Positions 45,535-53,883 of a stretch of DNA of 61,780 bases are shown piece by piece (the stretch's first letter is position 1; the number at the start of each line of letters is the position of its first letter). Below the pieces are notes generated by a model, which was given only the letters and a program-made list of their open reading frames with translations, did not search any database and was not told the origin of the DNA. Made by a program: the position numbers and the translations under genes. The DNA is taken from assembly GCF_013387475.1 (NCBI RefSeq), contig NZ_VWNB01000015.1, positions 1 to 61,780 of the forward strand, read 5' to 3'. Source of the stretch: Mariprofundus sp. KV. GTDB taxonomy: Bacteria; Pseudomonadota; Zetaproteobacteria; Mariprofundales; Mariprofundaceae.

Positions 45535-47187
45535 TCACTCCATGTCGAACGGATAGCCGGGGATCTCGGAGGGTTCAATAATATCGATCAGTTCAGGGGC
45601 CATGAACTCCTGTGCGTAGGGGAGGTAGACCTTCTCCTCAATAAAGAGATCGAAGAGGTCGGGATCGATGTGATGCTGCTGTTTCATCTTACCCAGAATC
45701 GATAACGATTCAGAGAGTTTTTTGGCATCTTTGTAGGGGCGATCTCTGGCGGTGAGTGCTTCAAAGACATCGGCAATTGCCATCACTCTGGCCGGTACGC
45801 TCATCTCTTCGCGGGTTAGCCCCAGCGGGTAGCCTTTCCCATCCATGCGCTCATGATGGCCGCCTGCATATTCAGGCACATTCTCCATATCACGCGGGAA
45901 CTTCATCGATCTAAGCATTTTGTTGGTGACCACGATATGGTCGTTGACGATCTGTCGCTCATCGGCATTAAGGGTGCCGTAGTGGATCAGCAGGTTGTTC
46001 AGCTCATCCTCAGAGAAGAAGGGGACAACCTCGCCATCACAGTTGCACCATGTGCGCTTGGCGATGGCTTTGACGCGCTCTTTGAGTTCAGGTGCCATCG
46101 ATTCAACGCCTTTGTTGCAGTGGCGGATAAAATCGCGTTCGTTATCAAGCGCTTCAAGCTCGCGATGGTAGTTGCGAACAGCATCCTCAGCAGCTGGCCC
46201 CTCCAGACCTATCTCCAGAAGCTGCTTTAACATGGCGATTTCGGCATCGCGTTTAAGAACTTCGAAACGGGTGTCGATCAGGGTGATGCGATCATAGATG
46301 GTCTCAAGCTTGGTCGCTTTGTCGACCACATGCACAGGCGTGACAAGTTTGCCGCAATCGTGCAGCCATGAGGCCACTTCAAGGCTGTAGCGCTCCTTCT
46401 CTGTCAGGGTGAAATCTTTCAGCGCTCCATCTGCACGGCTGGCAGCATCAGCCAGAGCCAGTGTCAGTACCGGAACACGCTTGCAGTGGCCGCCGGTGTA
46501 GGGTGACTTCTCATCGATGCCGGTTGCGATGGTTTTGATGAAGGAGTCAAACAGCTCTTTGAGATCATCAATCAGCCGTTTATTCGTCAGTGCGACAGCG
46601 CCCTGAGAGGCCAGTGATTTCACCAGATGGATATCATCTTCATCAAAGGCGATGGCGTCACTATGCTGGCCGCCCTGTTTATTGATTAGCTGAATGACAC
46701 CGACTGTTTTGCCATCATGGTTAACCATCGGTACGGAGAGCATGGAGCGGGTGCGGTAGTTCATGCGTTCATCAAACATACGCGGTCCTGTGAAATCGAA
46801 GCCGGCACCATTGTCTTCATAAACATCGGCGAGATTAACTGTCTCATTGTTCAGGGCAGAGTAGGCAACCACACGCTCATTGTTGGGTCGTCCATCACGG
46901 TGGTAGAGTGCTATGGCTTTAAATTGCACCGACCGTTTCGTGGTGCCGCCCATATTGATGCCGAGCGAGCTGGTGCGCACAATTTCAAAATGCAGGCTTT
47001 TATCATCAGACACTGTATACAGTGTGCCACCGTCAGCGCGGGTGATCACTTTGGCGCCGACGAGAATCATCTCCATCAGGCGTGGCATGTCGCTCTCGGC
47101 TGAGAGCGCAATGCCGATGGCATTAAGCTTCTCAATACGTTGAACCAGATCCTGATCATGCGACAGGCCCGTGGGAATTGTATACAT
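45535..47187 (-). CDS. GAF-HD-GYP domain protein
   Basis: A 550-aa protein with an N-terminal GAF domain (about residues 15-200; YRTRSMLSVPMVNHDGKTVGVIQLIN) and an HD-GYP domain (about 220-530). The HD pair is in WLHDCGKLVTP and the signature is HHERMDGKGYPLGL, followed by ALTARDRPYK. HD-GYP proteins hydrolyse cyclic-di-GMP; the motif is complete, so activity is likely. Between the HD and GYP parts there is an insert of about 100 residues with a WCNCDGEVVPFF segment. It is divergent from the DUF5610-like gene. Confidence 0.9.
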   Translation of the reverse strand: MYTIPTGLSHDQDLVQRIEKLNAIGIALSAESDMPRLMEMILVGAKVITRADGGTLYTVSDDKSLHFEIVRTSSLGINMGGTTKRSVQFKAIALYHRDGRPNNERVVAYSALNNETVNLADVYEDNGAGFDFTGPRMFDERMNYRTRSMLSVPMVNHDGKTVGVIQLINKQGGQHSDAIAFDEDDIHLVKSLASQGAVALTNKRLIDDLKELFDSFIKTIATGIDEKSPYTGGHCKRVPVLTLALADAASRADGALKDFTLTEKERYSLEVASWLHDCGKLVTPVHVVDKATKLETIYDRITLIDTRFEVLKRDAEIAMLKQLLEIGLEGPAAEDAVRNYHRELEALDNERDFIRHCNKGVESMAPELKERVKAIAKRTWCNCDGEVVPFFSEDELNNLLIHYGTLNADERQIVNDHIVVTNKMLRSMKFPRDMENVPEYAGGHHERMDGKGYPLGLTREEMSVPARVMAIADVFEALTARDRPYKDAKKLSESLSILGKMKQQHHIDPDLFDLFIEEKVYLPYAQEFMAPELIDIIEPSEIPGYPFDME

Positions 47188-47417
47188 ACCAGTACTTAAA
47201 TGTGGATCTGGAATCGTCCTGTCTCCTTGATAGGGCTAACTTATACGTATATCGGTGAAATAAGCCTGAGCTTAAGCTTTATCTGCTTAAACTGCAGCAT
47301 TGCTCCACACCTTGCAATTACGCTCTCCTCCTGCTGCTTCAGTTTACCTGAATTTATGCGATAATGAGTAAGGAGGTTGCGGCTGCATGTTAATCAGCCA
47401 GATCTCAGGAGAATGTG

Positions 47418-47957
47418 ATGGCGATTACAATTCCCGGCTATAGCACTGCCAATGCGACTCTTCTTCCACAGAAGGGTGTAGCAGAGCAAGGCAAAGCTTC
47501 TGCGCTTCCGGCGGCTGTTCAGGCTAAACTTGATAACCGTATGAGTCTGAATGCGGCAAACAACCCTACCGCGTTGATTTTGCAGGCGGCACAGGAGAAG
47601 ATAAACGAGATGTTTAAACCCTATCTCGGTGACGGGGCGGTCCAGCGCGCTGTTGATTCTGATCTGGATATGAGTCCGGAAGCGACAGCTGAGCGGATCA
47701 TCAGTTTTGCAACCCGGTTGATCGGAAGTGCTGAAAATGTGCAGTCTGAGCTGCCAGTCGATGAGCAGCGTTCCAGAGAGCAGCTGTTTAATAACGTGAA
47801 GATTGGTGTCGAACGTGGTTTTGAGCAGGCACGGGATATTCTTGAAAGTATGAAGGCGCTGGAAGGGGGTGTAAAAGAGACCGTCGATACCACCTACAGC
47901 CGCGTACAGGAGGGGCTCTCTGATCTGGCCCTGCTGCTTGGCCTTTCACCTGCCTGA
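47418..47957 (+). CDS. DUF5610-like protein
   Basis: A 179-aa protein with a disordered N-terminus and a helical domain of about 120 residues. The segment DMSPEATAERIISFATRLIG and the later EQLFNNVKIGVERGFEQARDIL match the DUF5610 family as I know it; that family is seen mainly in motile or surface-living proteobacteria and its function is not established. AGGAG lies 6 bases before ATG 47418; a GTG directly before it is less likely. Confidence 0.65.
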   Translation: MAITIPGYSTANATLLPQKGVAEQGKASALPAAVQAKLDNRMSLNAANNPTALILQAAQEKINEMFKPYLGDGAVQRAVDSDLDMSPEATAERIISFATRLIGSAENVQSELPVDEQRSREQLFNNVKIGVERGFEQARDILESMKALEGGVKETVDTTYSRVQEGLSDLALLLGLSPA

Positions 47958-48127
47958 TAATTTCAGGCTTAAAGGTGCTTTCACACGTTCGTGAGCTTGG
48001 ATTTATAACGTCATAGCTACTTGTTCTGTTTTCCTGACCTCCTTTTCAGGGCTGTTTAATATTCGATTTATTCGACATTTAACAGTGCAAGTAAGGAATC
48101 CTGTCACTTGAATTCAGAGAGAAAAAG

Positions 48128-48169
48128 CGCAGGCTGCGTGCCACCCTGGGAGGGGTGAGTCCTCGACTC
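48128..48169 (+). other. Cluster of short hairpins upstream of the b561-like gene
   Basis: The 293-bp gap 47958-48251 holds no gene I can support. Within it, three short inverted repeats follow one another: CGCA/TGCG (48128-48138), CACCC/GGGTG (48142-48157) and GAGT/ACTC (48157-48169). They lie about 80 bp before the gene. The arrangement might be a structured RNA leader, but I match it to no known riboswitch class. Confidence 0.4.
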
Positions 48170-48251
48170 GAAAATCTGTATTATATTAGATGTTGATAAT
48201 ATAATGAAATCATTCTATTGTTCGCTGCCAATTGTAGGTACGGAGGAACAG

Positions 48252-48848
48252 ATGGACAGAATTAATACGGCAACGCGCGTTCTGCATTTTTTATTTATTG
48301 TGACCGTGGTGTTTCAGCTTGGTAGTGCGCTGGTAATGCGCGTGCCTGAACCGGGCAAAATGGTGATCTGGGCGAATGTTCTCTTTTCATGGCATATCAT
48401 GTTTATCGGCTGGACCGCTTACCTGCTCAGCTTTATCTACGCCATGACCCGTTTTGCCGATAAGGAGGCCTGGGGTCGTCTGGTGCCATGGTTCTCGAAA
48501 AAGCATCGTGCAGCCTTTTATAAGTCGGCCAGAGAGGAGTTGCCAGGTATCTTCACCGGTAAGCTTGCACTGCCTGAAAAACGTACCGCACTGGCTGGTG
48601 CCATGCACGGTCTCGGCTTCCTGACGCTGATTGCACTGGGGACGACAGGAGCCTACGTCATGAACGGGGTGCGTTCTGACGGTAGTATGACTATGGATAT
48701 GTTGTTCATGTTTAATCTGCACGAGTTTTTTGGCGTTGTGATCTATGTGTTCATTGCATGCCACGTATCTATGGTGCTTTACCATCTTCTGCTTGGGCAT
48801 AAGAGAGTTCTCGATATCTTCGAGCGTCCCAACATCAGATGGAAGTAG
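48252..48848 (+). CDS. Cytochrome b561-like membrane protein
   Basis: A 198-aa protein with four hydrophobic segments. Histidines that could bind heme b lie in ATRVLHFLF, FSWHIMFIG, NLHEFFGVVIYVF and ACHVSMVLYHLLLGH, in the pattern of bacterial cytochrome b561/NapC-like b-type membrane cytochromes. It should pass electrons between quinol and a periplasmic partner. GGAGG at 48242-48246 lies 5 bases before ATG 48252, so the 16 extra upstream codons are rejected. The next gene begins 11 bp after its stop and is surely co-transcribed. Confidence 0.8.
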   Translation: MDRINTATRVLHFLFIVTVVFQLGSALVMRVPEPGKMVIWANVLFSWHIMFIGWTAYLLSFIYAMTRFADKEAWGRLVPWFSKKHRAAFYKSAREELPGIFTGKLALPEKRTALAGAMHGLGFLTLIALGTTGAYVMNGVRSDGSMTMDMLFMFNLHEFFGVVIYVFIACHVSMVLYHLLLGHKRVLDIFERPNIRWK

Positions 48849-48859
48849 GGAGAGTGAAT

Positions 48860-49660
48860 ATGAATTTTCATAAGCGTGGTTTTGTTGGCCTGATATTCTC
48901 AATTGCCCTGCTGGCAGTGCAGGTGAAGGCAGTGGCCGATGAGCCGAAAGCTGGCGATGTGATGACCGATGAGTTTGGTATCGAGTTCGTCTACATTGCA
49001 CCGGGCAAGTTCATCATGGGTACGCCAGAGGGTGAATTTGGACGTTATCCCGATGAGGAGCAGCACGAAGTTGAGATCAAGAAAGGCTTCTGGCTGGGTA
49101 AGTATGAAGTCACATTCGAGCAGTATGATTACTTCTGCAAGAAGACCGGTAATGCCAAAGCCCGCGATGAGAAGTGGGGTCGTGGTAATCGTCCTGCGAT
49201 CCATGTCAAATGGCAGGATGCTCAGATGTATGCTGACTGGCTTACCAAAAGGGCAGGCCAGAAGTATCGCCTGCCGACAGAAGCTGAATGGGAGTATGCA
49301 GCCCGTGCAGGTACGACAACCGCCTTCTCCTGGGGTGAAGATCCCACTGCGTTTTCCGAGTATGCATGGAATAGCAGCAATGCGGATAAGAAGACTCATC
49401 CGGTTGGTCAGAAGAGGCCCAATCCCTGGGGACTCTACGATATGCATGGCAATGTCTGGGAGTGGACTGGTTCTTACTACAAACAGGAGTGGGACGGTTC
49501 CGAGTTAAAGTACAGTGAGACAAAATCCAACAAAGATCGCTCTGTTCGTGGTGGTGCATGGTATCGCTTCCCCAAGGATATGCGTTCGGGTGACCGTCGG
49601 GTCTTCCATCCGCGTTATCGCCTGCCATATATTGGTTTCAGACTGCTTCGCGAACAGTAA
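48860..49660 (+). CDS. Secreted FGE/SUMF1-fold protein lacking catalytic cysteines
   Basis: A 266-aa protein with a signal peptide (MNFHKRGFVGLIFSIALLA) and a complete formylglycine-generating-enzyme fold: FIMGTPEGEFGRYPDEEQHEV, YEVTFEQYDYFCKKTG, RLPTEAEWEYAARAGT, NPWGLYDMHGNVWEWT and RSVRGGAWYRFP. The two catalytic cysteines of true FGE, expected in the segment after RGGAW, are absent; the only mature cysteine is in DYFCKK. It is therefore not a sulfatase-activating enzyme and may be a binding or scaffold protein working with the b561-like partner. Confidence 0.85.
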   Translation: MNFHKRGFVGLIFSIALLAVQVKAVADEPKAGDVMTDEFGIEFVYIAPGKFIMGTPEGEFGRYPDEEQHEVEIKKGFWLGKYEVTFEQYDYFCKKTGNAKARDEKWGRGNRPAIHVKWQDAQMYADWLTKRAGQKYRLPTEAEWEYAARAGTTTAFSWGEDPTAFSEYAWNSSNADKKTHPVGQKRPNPWGLYDMHGNVWEWTGSYYKQEWDGSELKYSETKSNKDRSVRGGAWYRFPKDMRSGDRRVFHPRYRLPYIGFRLLREQ

Positions 49661-49683
49661 TCTGCTGCGGAGTAATTTTTATC

Positions 49684-49712
49684 AAGGGCTACTTTTAAGT
49701 AGCCCTTTTTTT
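49684..49712 (+). terminator. Terminator of the b561/FGE-fold pair
   Basis: A perfect 10-bp stem AAGGGCTACT/AGTAGCCCTT with a 4-base loop runs into a T-tract. It starts 24 bp after the FGE-fold gene. Confidence 0.92.
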
Positions 49713-49778
49713 ATCTCCGTGAAATAGAGCCGAGATAAATGTAGGGTGCGCCACCAATTTTTTTACAAGGTTGAAATC

Positions 49779-52277
49779 ATGAATGAAACAGTAAAACCTC
49801 ATCGCCGAATTACCGATGTGCCACCGCTGGATAAAACAGCTGATGGTCTGGTCAACGGTATCCAGCGCCATTTCCTGCGTACACTGGGCCAGCACTCCAG
49901 TAGCACCAATTTCCACTATCGTTATCGTGCGGTGGCTCATGCCGTGCGCGATCATCTGATGGAGAACTGGAAGAACACCAAGGACGCCTATGAGACGACA
50001 GAGGGCAAACGTGCCTACTACCTCTCACTTGAATTCCTGATGGGGCGTTCGCTTGGCAATGCTGTTCTTAATCTTGATCTTGAACCGCAGGTGGAAGAGG
50101 CACTGCATGCGCTCGGGCTTGATCTGGAAGAGAAGATGGAGCAGGAAAACGATGCTGGGCTTGGTAATGGCGGCCTGGGTCGACTGGCCGCCTGTTTTGT
50201 TGACAGCTGCGCCACGCTGCAGCTGCCTGTTACCGGTTACGGCATCCGTTATGAGTACGGCATGTTTCGCCAGAAGATCGTTAATGGTTATCAGGTCGAA
50301 GAGCCGGACCACTGGCTGATCAATGGTAATGTCTGGGAGATTGAGCGCCCTGAATATGCTCAGCGTATCCATTTTGGCGGTCGTACCGAGTGTTATCATG
50401 ATGATACAGGTGTGCAGCGCTGCCGCTGGGTTGATTCTCACGATGTTGTAGCAATTCCTTATGATACCCCGGTTCCGGGATACAAAAACGGAACAGTGAA
50501 CACCCTGCGTCTGTGGAAATCGGCAGCGACCGACGAGTTTGATCTGGGTGAGTTTAATGCCGGTAGTTACCCGGAATCTGTGGCTCAGAAAAATGAAGCT
50601 GAGCATATTTCGATGGTACTTTATCCCAATGACTCCAGCGAAAACGGTAAGGAACTGCGCTTAAGGCAGCAGTACTTCCTTGCCTCTGCCAGTATCAAGG
50701 ATGTGATTCGCCAGTGGGTAAAAAACCACGGTGCTGATTTCAGCAAGTTTGCTGAAAAGAACTGCTTCCAGCTTAATGATACCCATCCGACTGTCTCTGT
50801 GGCCGAACTGATGCGTATTTTGATTGATGAGTATCGCATGGGTTGGGATGAGGCGTGGGCGATCACCTCTAAAACCATGGCATACACCAACCATACACTC
50901 CTTCCCGAGGCGCTGGAGCGCTGGCCTGTCTACCTGTTCGGTCGCTTACTGCCACGCGTTCTCGATATTATTTATGAGATTAACGCGCGTTTCCTCTCTG
51001 AGATTGCCAAACATTGGCCTGGTGATGTTGAGCGTCAGCGTCGTATGTCGATCATTGAAGAGGGCGATGTGCAGCAGGTGCGTATGGCCTATCTGGCGAT
51101 TGCTGGCAGCTTCTCTGTTAACGGTGTGGCGCAGCTGCACTCCGACCTGCTGGTTGAAGGGCTGTTTGCCGATTTCTATGCCTTGTGGCCAGAGAAATTC
51201 AACAACAAAACCAACGGTGTAACACAGCGCCGCTGGATGGCATGGTGTAACAAGCCGATGTCCAAACTGATCGGTGAAACCATTGGTGAAGGCTGGGTGA
51301 CTGATCTGAACGAGCTGCGCAACCTGGTACCTTATGCTGATGATGCTGCTTTCCGCGCTAAATGGGCAGCCTGCAAGCGTCAGAATAAAGAGCGTCTGGC
51401 AGACGTGGTCGAGAAGGAGTGTGGTGTCACATTCAGTCCCGATGCGATGTTTGATATTCAGGTGAAACGTATCCATGAATACAAGCGTCAGCTATTGAAC
51501 TTGCTGCATGTGATTCATCTTTATGACCGTATCAAACGTGGTGATAGTGAGAACTGGACAAACCGTTGTGTGCTGATTGGTGGTAAGGCAGCGCCGGGTT
51601 ATTACATGGCCAAGCAGATCATCAAACTGATCAGTAATGTCGCTGAGGTTGTGAACAACGATCCTGAAGTGGGTGACAAGCTGAAAGTGGTCTTCTTCCC
51701 GAACTACCGTGTTTCTGCCATGGAGGTGATTGCCCCGGCTGCTGATCTCTCCGAGCAGATCTCTACGGCCGGTAAAGAGGCTTCAGGCACCGGTAACATG
51801 AAGTTTATGATGAATGGTGCGATGACCATCGGCACACTTGATGGCGCCAATATCGAGATTCGTGAAGAGGTTGGGGATGAGAACTTCTTCCTCTTTGGTC
51901 TGGATGCAGGAGAAGTGGAAGCGGTGCGTGGTCACTATGATCCCAATGCAATCATCGCGGCGGATGAAGATTTCAGGCGTGTGATGGGGCTGCTGGAGAG
52001 TGGTCACTTCAATCAGTTTGAGCAGGGACTTTTCCAGTCGGTGATCGGTGCGATCCGTTGCGCCAATGACCCATGGCTGGTGGCAGCAGATTTCCGCTCT
52101 TATGTTGATGCGCAGCAGCAGGCTTCGCTCGCATTCCAGGATCAGGATCGCTGGCAGAAGATGAGTGTTCTTAATACTGCATACAGTGGTAAGTTCTCAA
52201 CTGATCGCACCATGCAGGATTACAATCGTGATATCTGGCATCTGGATCCGGTTAAACCAGAGCCGATACTTCGCTGA
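49779..52277 (+). CDS. glgP: Glycogen/alpha-glucan phosphorylase
   Basis: This PLP enzyme releases glucose-1-phosphate from glycogen. The 832-aa protein has the GT35 landmarks YYLSLEFLMGRSLGNAV, GLGNGGLGRLAACF, LNDTHPTVSVAELMR, VQVKRIHEYKRQLLN-like (FDIQVKRIHEYKRQ here) and the PLP-lysine motif EASGTGNMKFMMNG. The ATG at 49779 has AAGG upstream and removes 11 unrelated residues from the longer frame. Its gene ends at a bidirectional terminator. Confidence 0.97.
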   Translation: MNETVKPHRRITDVPPLDKTADGLVNGIQRHFLRTLGQHSSSTNFHYRYRAVAHAVRDHLMENWKNTKDAYETTEGKRAYYLSLEFLMGRSLGNAVLNLDLEPQVEEALHALGLDLEEKMEQENDAGLGNGGLGRLAACFVDSCATLQLPVTGYGIRYEYGMFRQKIVNGYQVEEPDHWLINGNVWEIERPEYAQRIHFGGRTECYHDDTGVQRCRWVDSHDVVAIPYDTPVPGYKNGTVNTLRLWKSAATDEFDLGEFNAGSYPESVAQKNEAEHISMVLYPNDSSENGKELRLRQQYFLASASIKDVIRQWVKNHGADFSKFAEKNCFQLNDTHPTVSVAELMRILIDEYRMGWDEAWAITSKTMAYTNHTLLPEALERWPVYLFGRLLPRVLDIIYEINARFLSEIAKHWPGDVERQRRMSIIEEGDVQQVRMAYLAIAGSFSVNGVAQLHSDLLVEGLFADFYALWPEKFNNKTNGVTQRRWMAWCNKPMSKLIGETIGEGWVTDLNELRNLVPYADDAAFRAKWAACKRQNKERLADVVEKECGVTFSPDAMFDIQVKRIHEYKRQLLNLLHVIHLYDRIKRGDSENWTNRCVLIGGKAAPGYYMAKQIIKLISNVAEVVNNDPEVGDKLKVVFFPNYRVSAMEVIAPAADLSEQISTAGKEASGTGNMKFMMNGAMTIGTLDGANIEIREEVGDENFFLFGLDAGEVEAVRGHYDPNAIIAADEDFRRVMGLLESGHFNQFEQGLFQSVIGAIRCANDPWLVAADFRSYVDAQQQASLAFQDQDRWQKMSVLNTAYSGKFSTDRTMQDYNRDIWHLDPVKPEPILR

Positions 52278-52297
52278 TTCGCAGTTTAACCTGACAA

Positions 52298-52334
52298 TGA
52301 AAAGACGCGGGGCCCTGGCTCCGCGTCTTTTTTT
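52298..52334. terminator. Bidirectional terminator between glgP and yigZ
   Basis: A perfect 10-bp stem AAAGACGCGG/CCGCGTCTTT with a 10-base loop is flanked by A and T runs. It lies between the convergent glgP and yigZ genes and reaches the yigZ stop codon. Confidence 0.92.
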
Positions 52335-52956
52335 ATCTCTGGCTCTCAGGGAATGTGACACTGGCACTGCCACTGCTGATATTGATCACAGCCTCTTCAA
52401 GCGCAGACTCTCTGCCGATCTCTACCTCGATATGCATTTCAACGCTGGTGTGATAAAGGGTTTTGCCGATGGCAATACCCAGCCCCTCAAGCAGGTGGCG
52501 AAGCTGACTCTCCAGTGCAAAGGGGAGGTGGATAATGGCTGGCACTGTGGCGGTGTGCAGTTTAAGTGGCAGCGCTTCAACAGCTTGCTGTACAGCACTT
52601 GAGTAGGCGCGCACCAGTCCACCGGCACCGAGTTTGATGCCGCCAAAGTAGCGACTAACCACCACCACGATCTCTCCGATATTTTTATGTTGCAGTACAT
52701 TCAACATCGGCTTTCCAGCTGTACCCTGTGGTTCGCCATCATCAGAGCAGGCCCGATCAATTGATTGAACAGGGTGACCGGCAATATAGGCCCAGCAGTG
52801 GTGGCGTGCTTCAGGCTCCCGCTTTTTGATCTGATCAATAAAAGCAAGTGCATGCTCTTTTGACTCAGCCTGAGCGATGTCGGTGATAAAGCGACTGCGT
52901 TTAATCTCCTGCTCTACGCAGATATGGTCAGCAGGTATGGCATAGGAGCTACCCAC
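52333..52956 (-). CDS. yigZ: YigZ/IMPACT family protein
   Basis: A 207-aa protein with the UPF0029/IMPACT N-terminal domain: EQEIKRSRFITDIAQ, the signature DDGEPQGTAGKPML, and VVSRYFGGIKLGAGGLVRAYS. A C-terminal ferredoxin-like domain follows. In eukaryotes IMPACT modulates translation control; the bacterial role is unclear. The start is GTG 52956, 3 bp after glk, without a clear ribosome binding site, suggesting translation coupled to glk. Confidence 0.92.
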   Translation of the reverse strand: MGSSYAIPADHICVEQEIKRSRFITDIAQAESKEHALAFIDQIKKREPEARHHCWAYIAGHPVQSIDRACSDDGEPQGTAGKPMLNVLQHKNIGEIVVVVSRYFGGIKLGAGGLVRAYSSAVQQAVEALPLKLHTATVPAIIHLPFALESQLRHLLEGLGIAIGKTLYHTSVEMHIEVEIGRESALEEAVINISSGSASVTFPESQR

Positions 52957-52959
52957 AGG

Positions 52960-53883
52960 TTAGCTGCGAGAGGCGATAGCAGCGGCTCCAAGCAGTCCCG
53001 CATTGTCATCAAGCAGGGAGTGAACAACATTGATCTTACCACGCAGGGGGGGGATCAGATTGCTGTTGAGTTCAGCCATCAGAGGCGGGTGAATGAGGTG
53101 CCATGCATGGCTTAAGCCGCCGCTGATACTGACAGTCTCGATATCAAGCAGCTTCACCGCTTCGGCAATGGCAAGGCCCAGGTAGAAGCCGGTATCCCTG
53201 AGTATGTCAGCTGCTTTTTTGTTGCCGTCACAGGCATATTCGTAAACCTGTCTGGCATCGGTATCGATACCACTGATCTCGGCAAAGCGGCGGCTGACAG
53301 CGGTAGCCGATGCATAGGCTTCAAGGCAACCGTGATTACCACAGCCGCAGCTGCGCCCGTGCTTATCTACCACGCGCAGGTGACCGAACTCCATCGCCAT
53401 GCCGTGCTCACCGGTATAGGGAGCGCCAGCCAGAATCAGGCCGCCACCCACACCGGTGCCAAGGGTGACATGCAGCAGGCTGTTTTTACCCCGTCCGGCA
53501 CCGAAACGGTGTTCGCCGATAGCTGCGCAGAGGGCATCATTCTGTACTGAGACGCGGATACCCAAACGCTGGGAGAGACGCTCTGCCAGCGCAAACTCCT
53601 GTAGTAGCGGAAGATTGGGTGAGCCTGCCAGTACCCCACTATGGCCACGGAAAAAGCCCGGAAAGCCGATGCCGATATCAACAACCGGATTTTGTGCCAG
53701 GAAAGGGGCGATAGCCTCCTGCAGGGTATCGAGAATATAAGCTTCGGCCTCTTCTGCTGTTGCTTTGTCGTGACGACTAAGTCTGGCTTCAATCCGGCAC
53801 TCATCAAGAAACAGACCGTTGTGATCGATCAGGGCAAGGCGAAGATTGGTGCCGCCGATGTCGGCGGCCAGAACCCTGTTCAT
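52960..53883 (-). CDS. glk: ROK family glucokinase
   Basis: A 307-aa sugar kinase of the ROK family. It has the ATP phosphate loop ADIGGTNLRLALID, the sugar-binding VSVQNDALCAAIGE with catalytic Asp, GTGVGGGLILAG, and the ROK zinc cluster SCGCGNHGCLEAY. Glucose is the likely substrate given its neighbours glgA, glgP and pgi; related ROK kinases act on fructose, mannose or N-acetylglucosamine. Its ATG overlaps the glgA stop by one base (TGATG). Confidence 0.9.
   Translation of the reverse strand: MNRVLAADIGGTNLRLALIDHNGLFLDECRIEARLSRHDKATAEEAEAYILDTLQEAIAPFLAQNPVVDIGIGFPGFFRGHSGVLAGSPNLPLLQEFALAERLSQRLGIRVSVQNDALCAAIGEHRFGAGRGKNSLLHVTLGTGVGGGLILAGAPYTGEHGMAMEFGHLRVVDKHGRSCGCGNHGCLEAYASATAVSRRFAEISGIDTDARQVYEYACDGNKKAADILRDTGFYLGLAIAEAVKLLDIETVSISGGLSHAWHLIHPPLMAELNSNLIPPLRGKINVVHSLLDDNAGLLGAAAIASRS

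Noticed and set aside
48860-49660. Annotation as a true formylglycine-generating enzyme (sulfatase activator)
   Set aside because: The catalytic cysteine pair is missing after RGGAW, and the protein is secreted; only the fold is supported.
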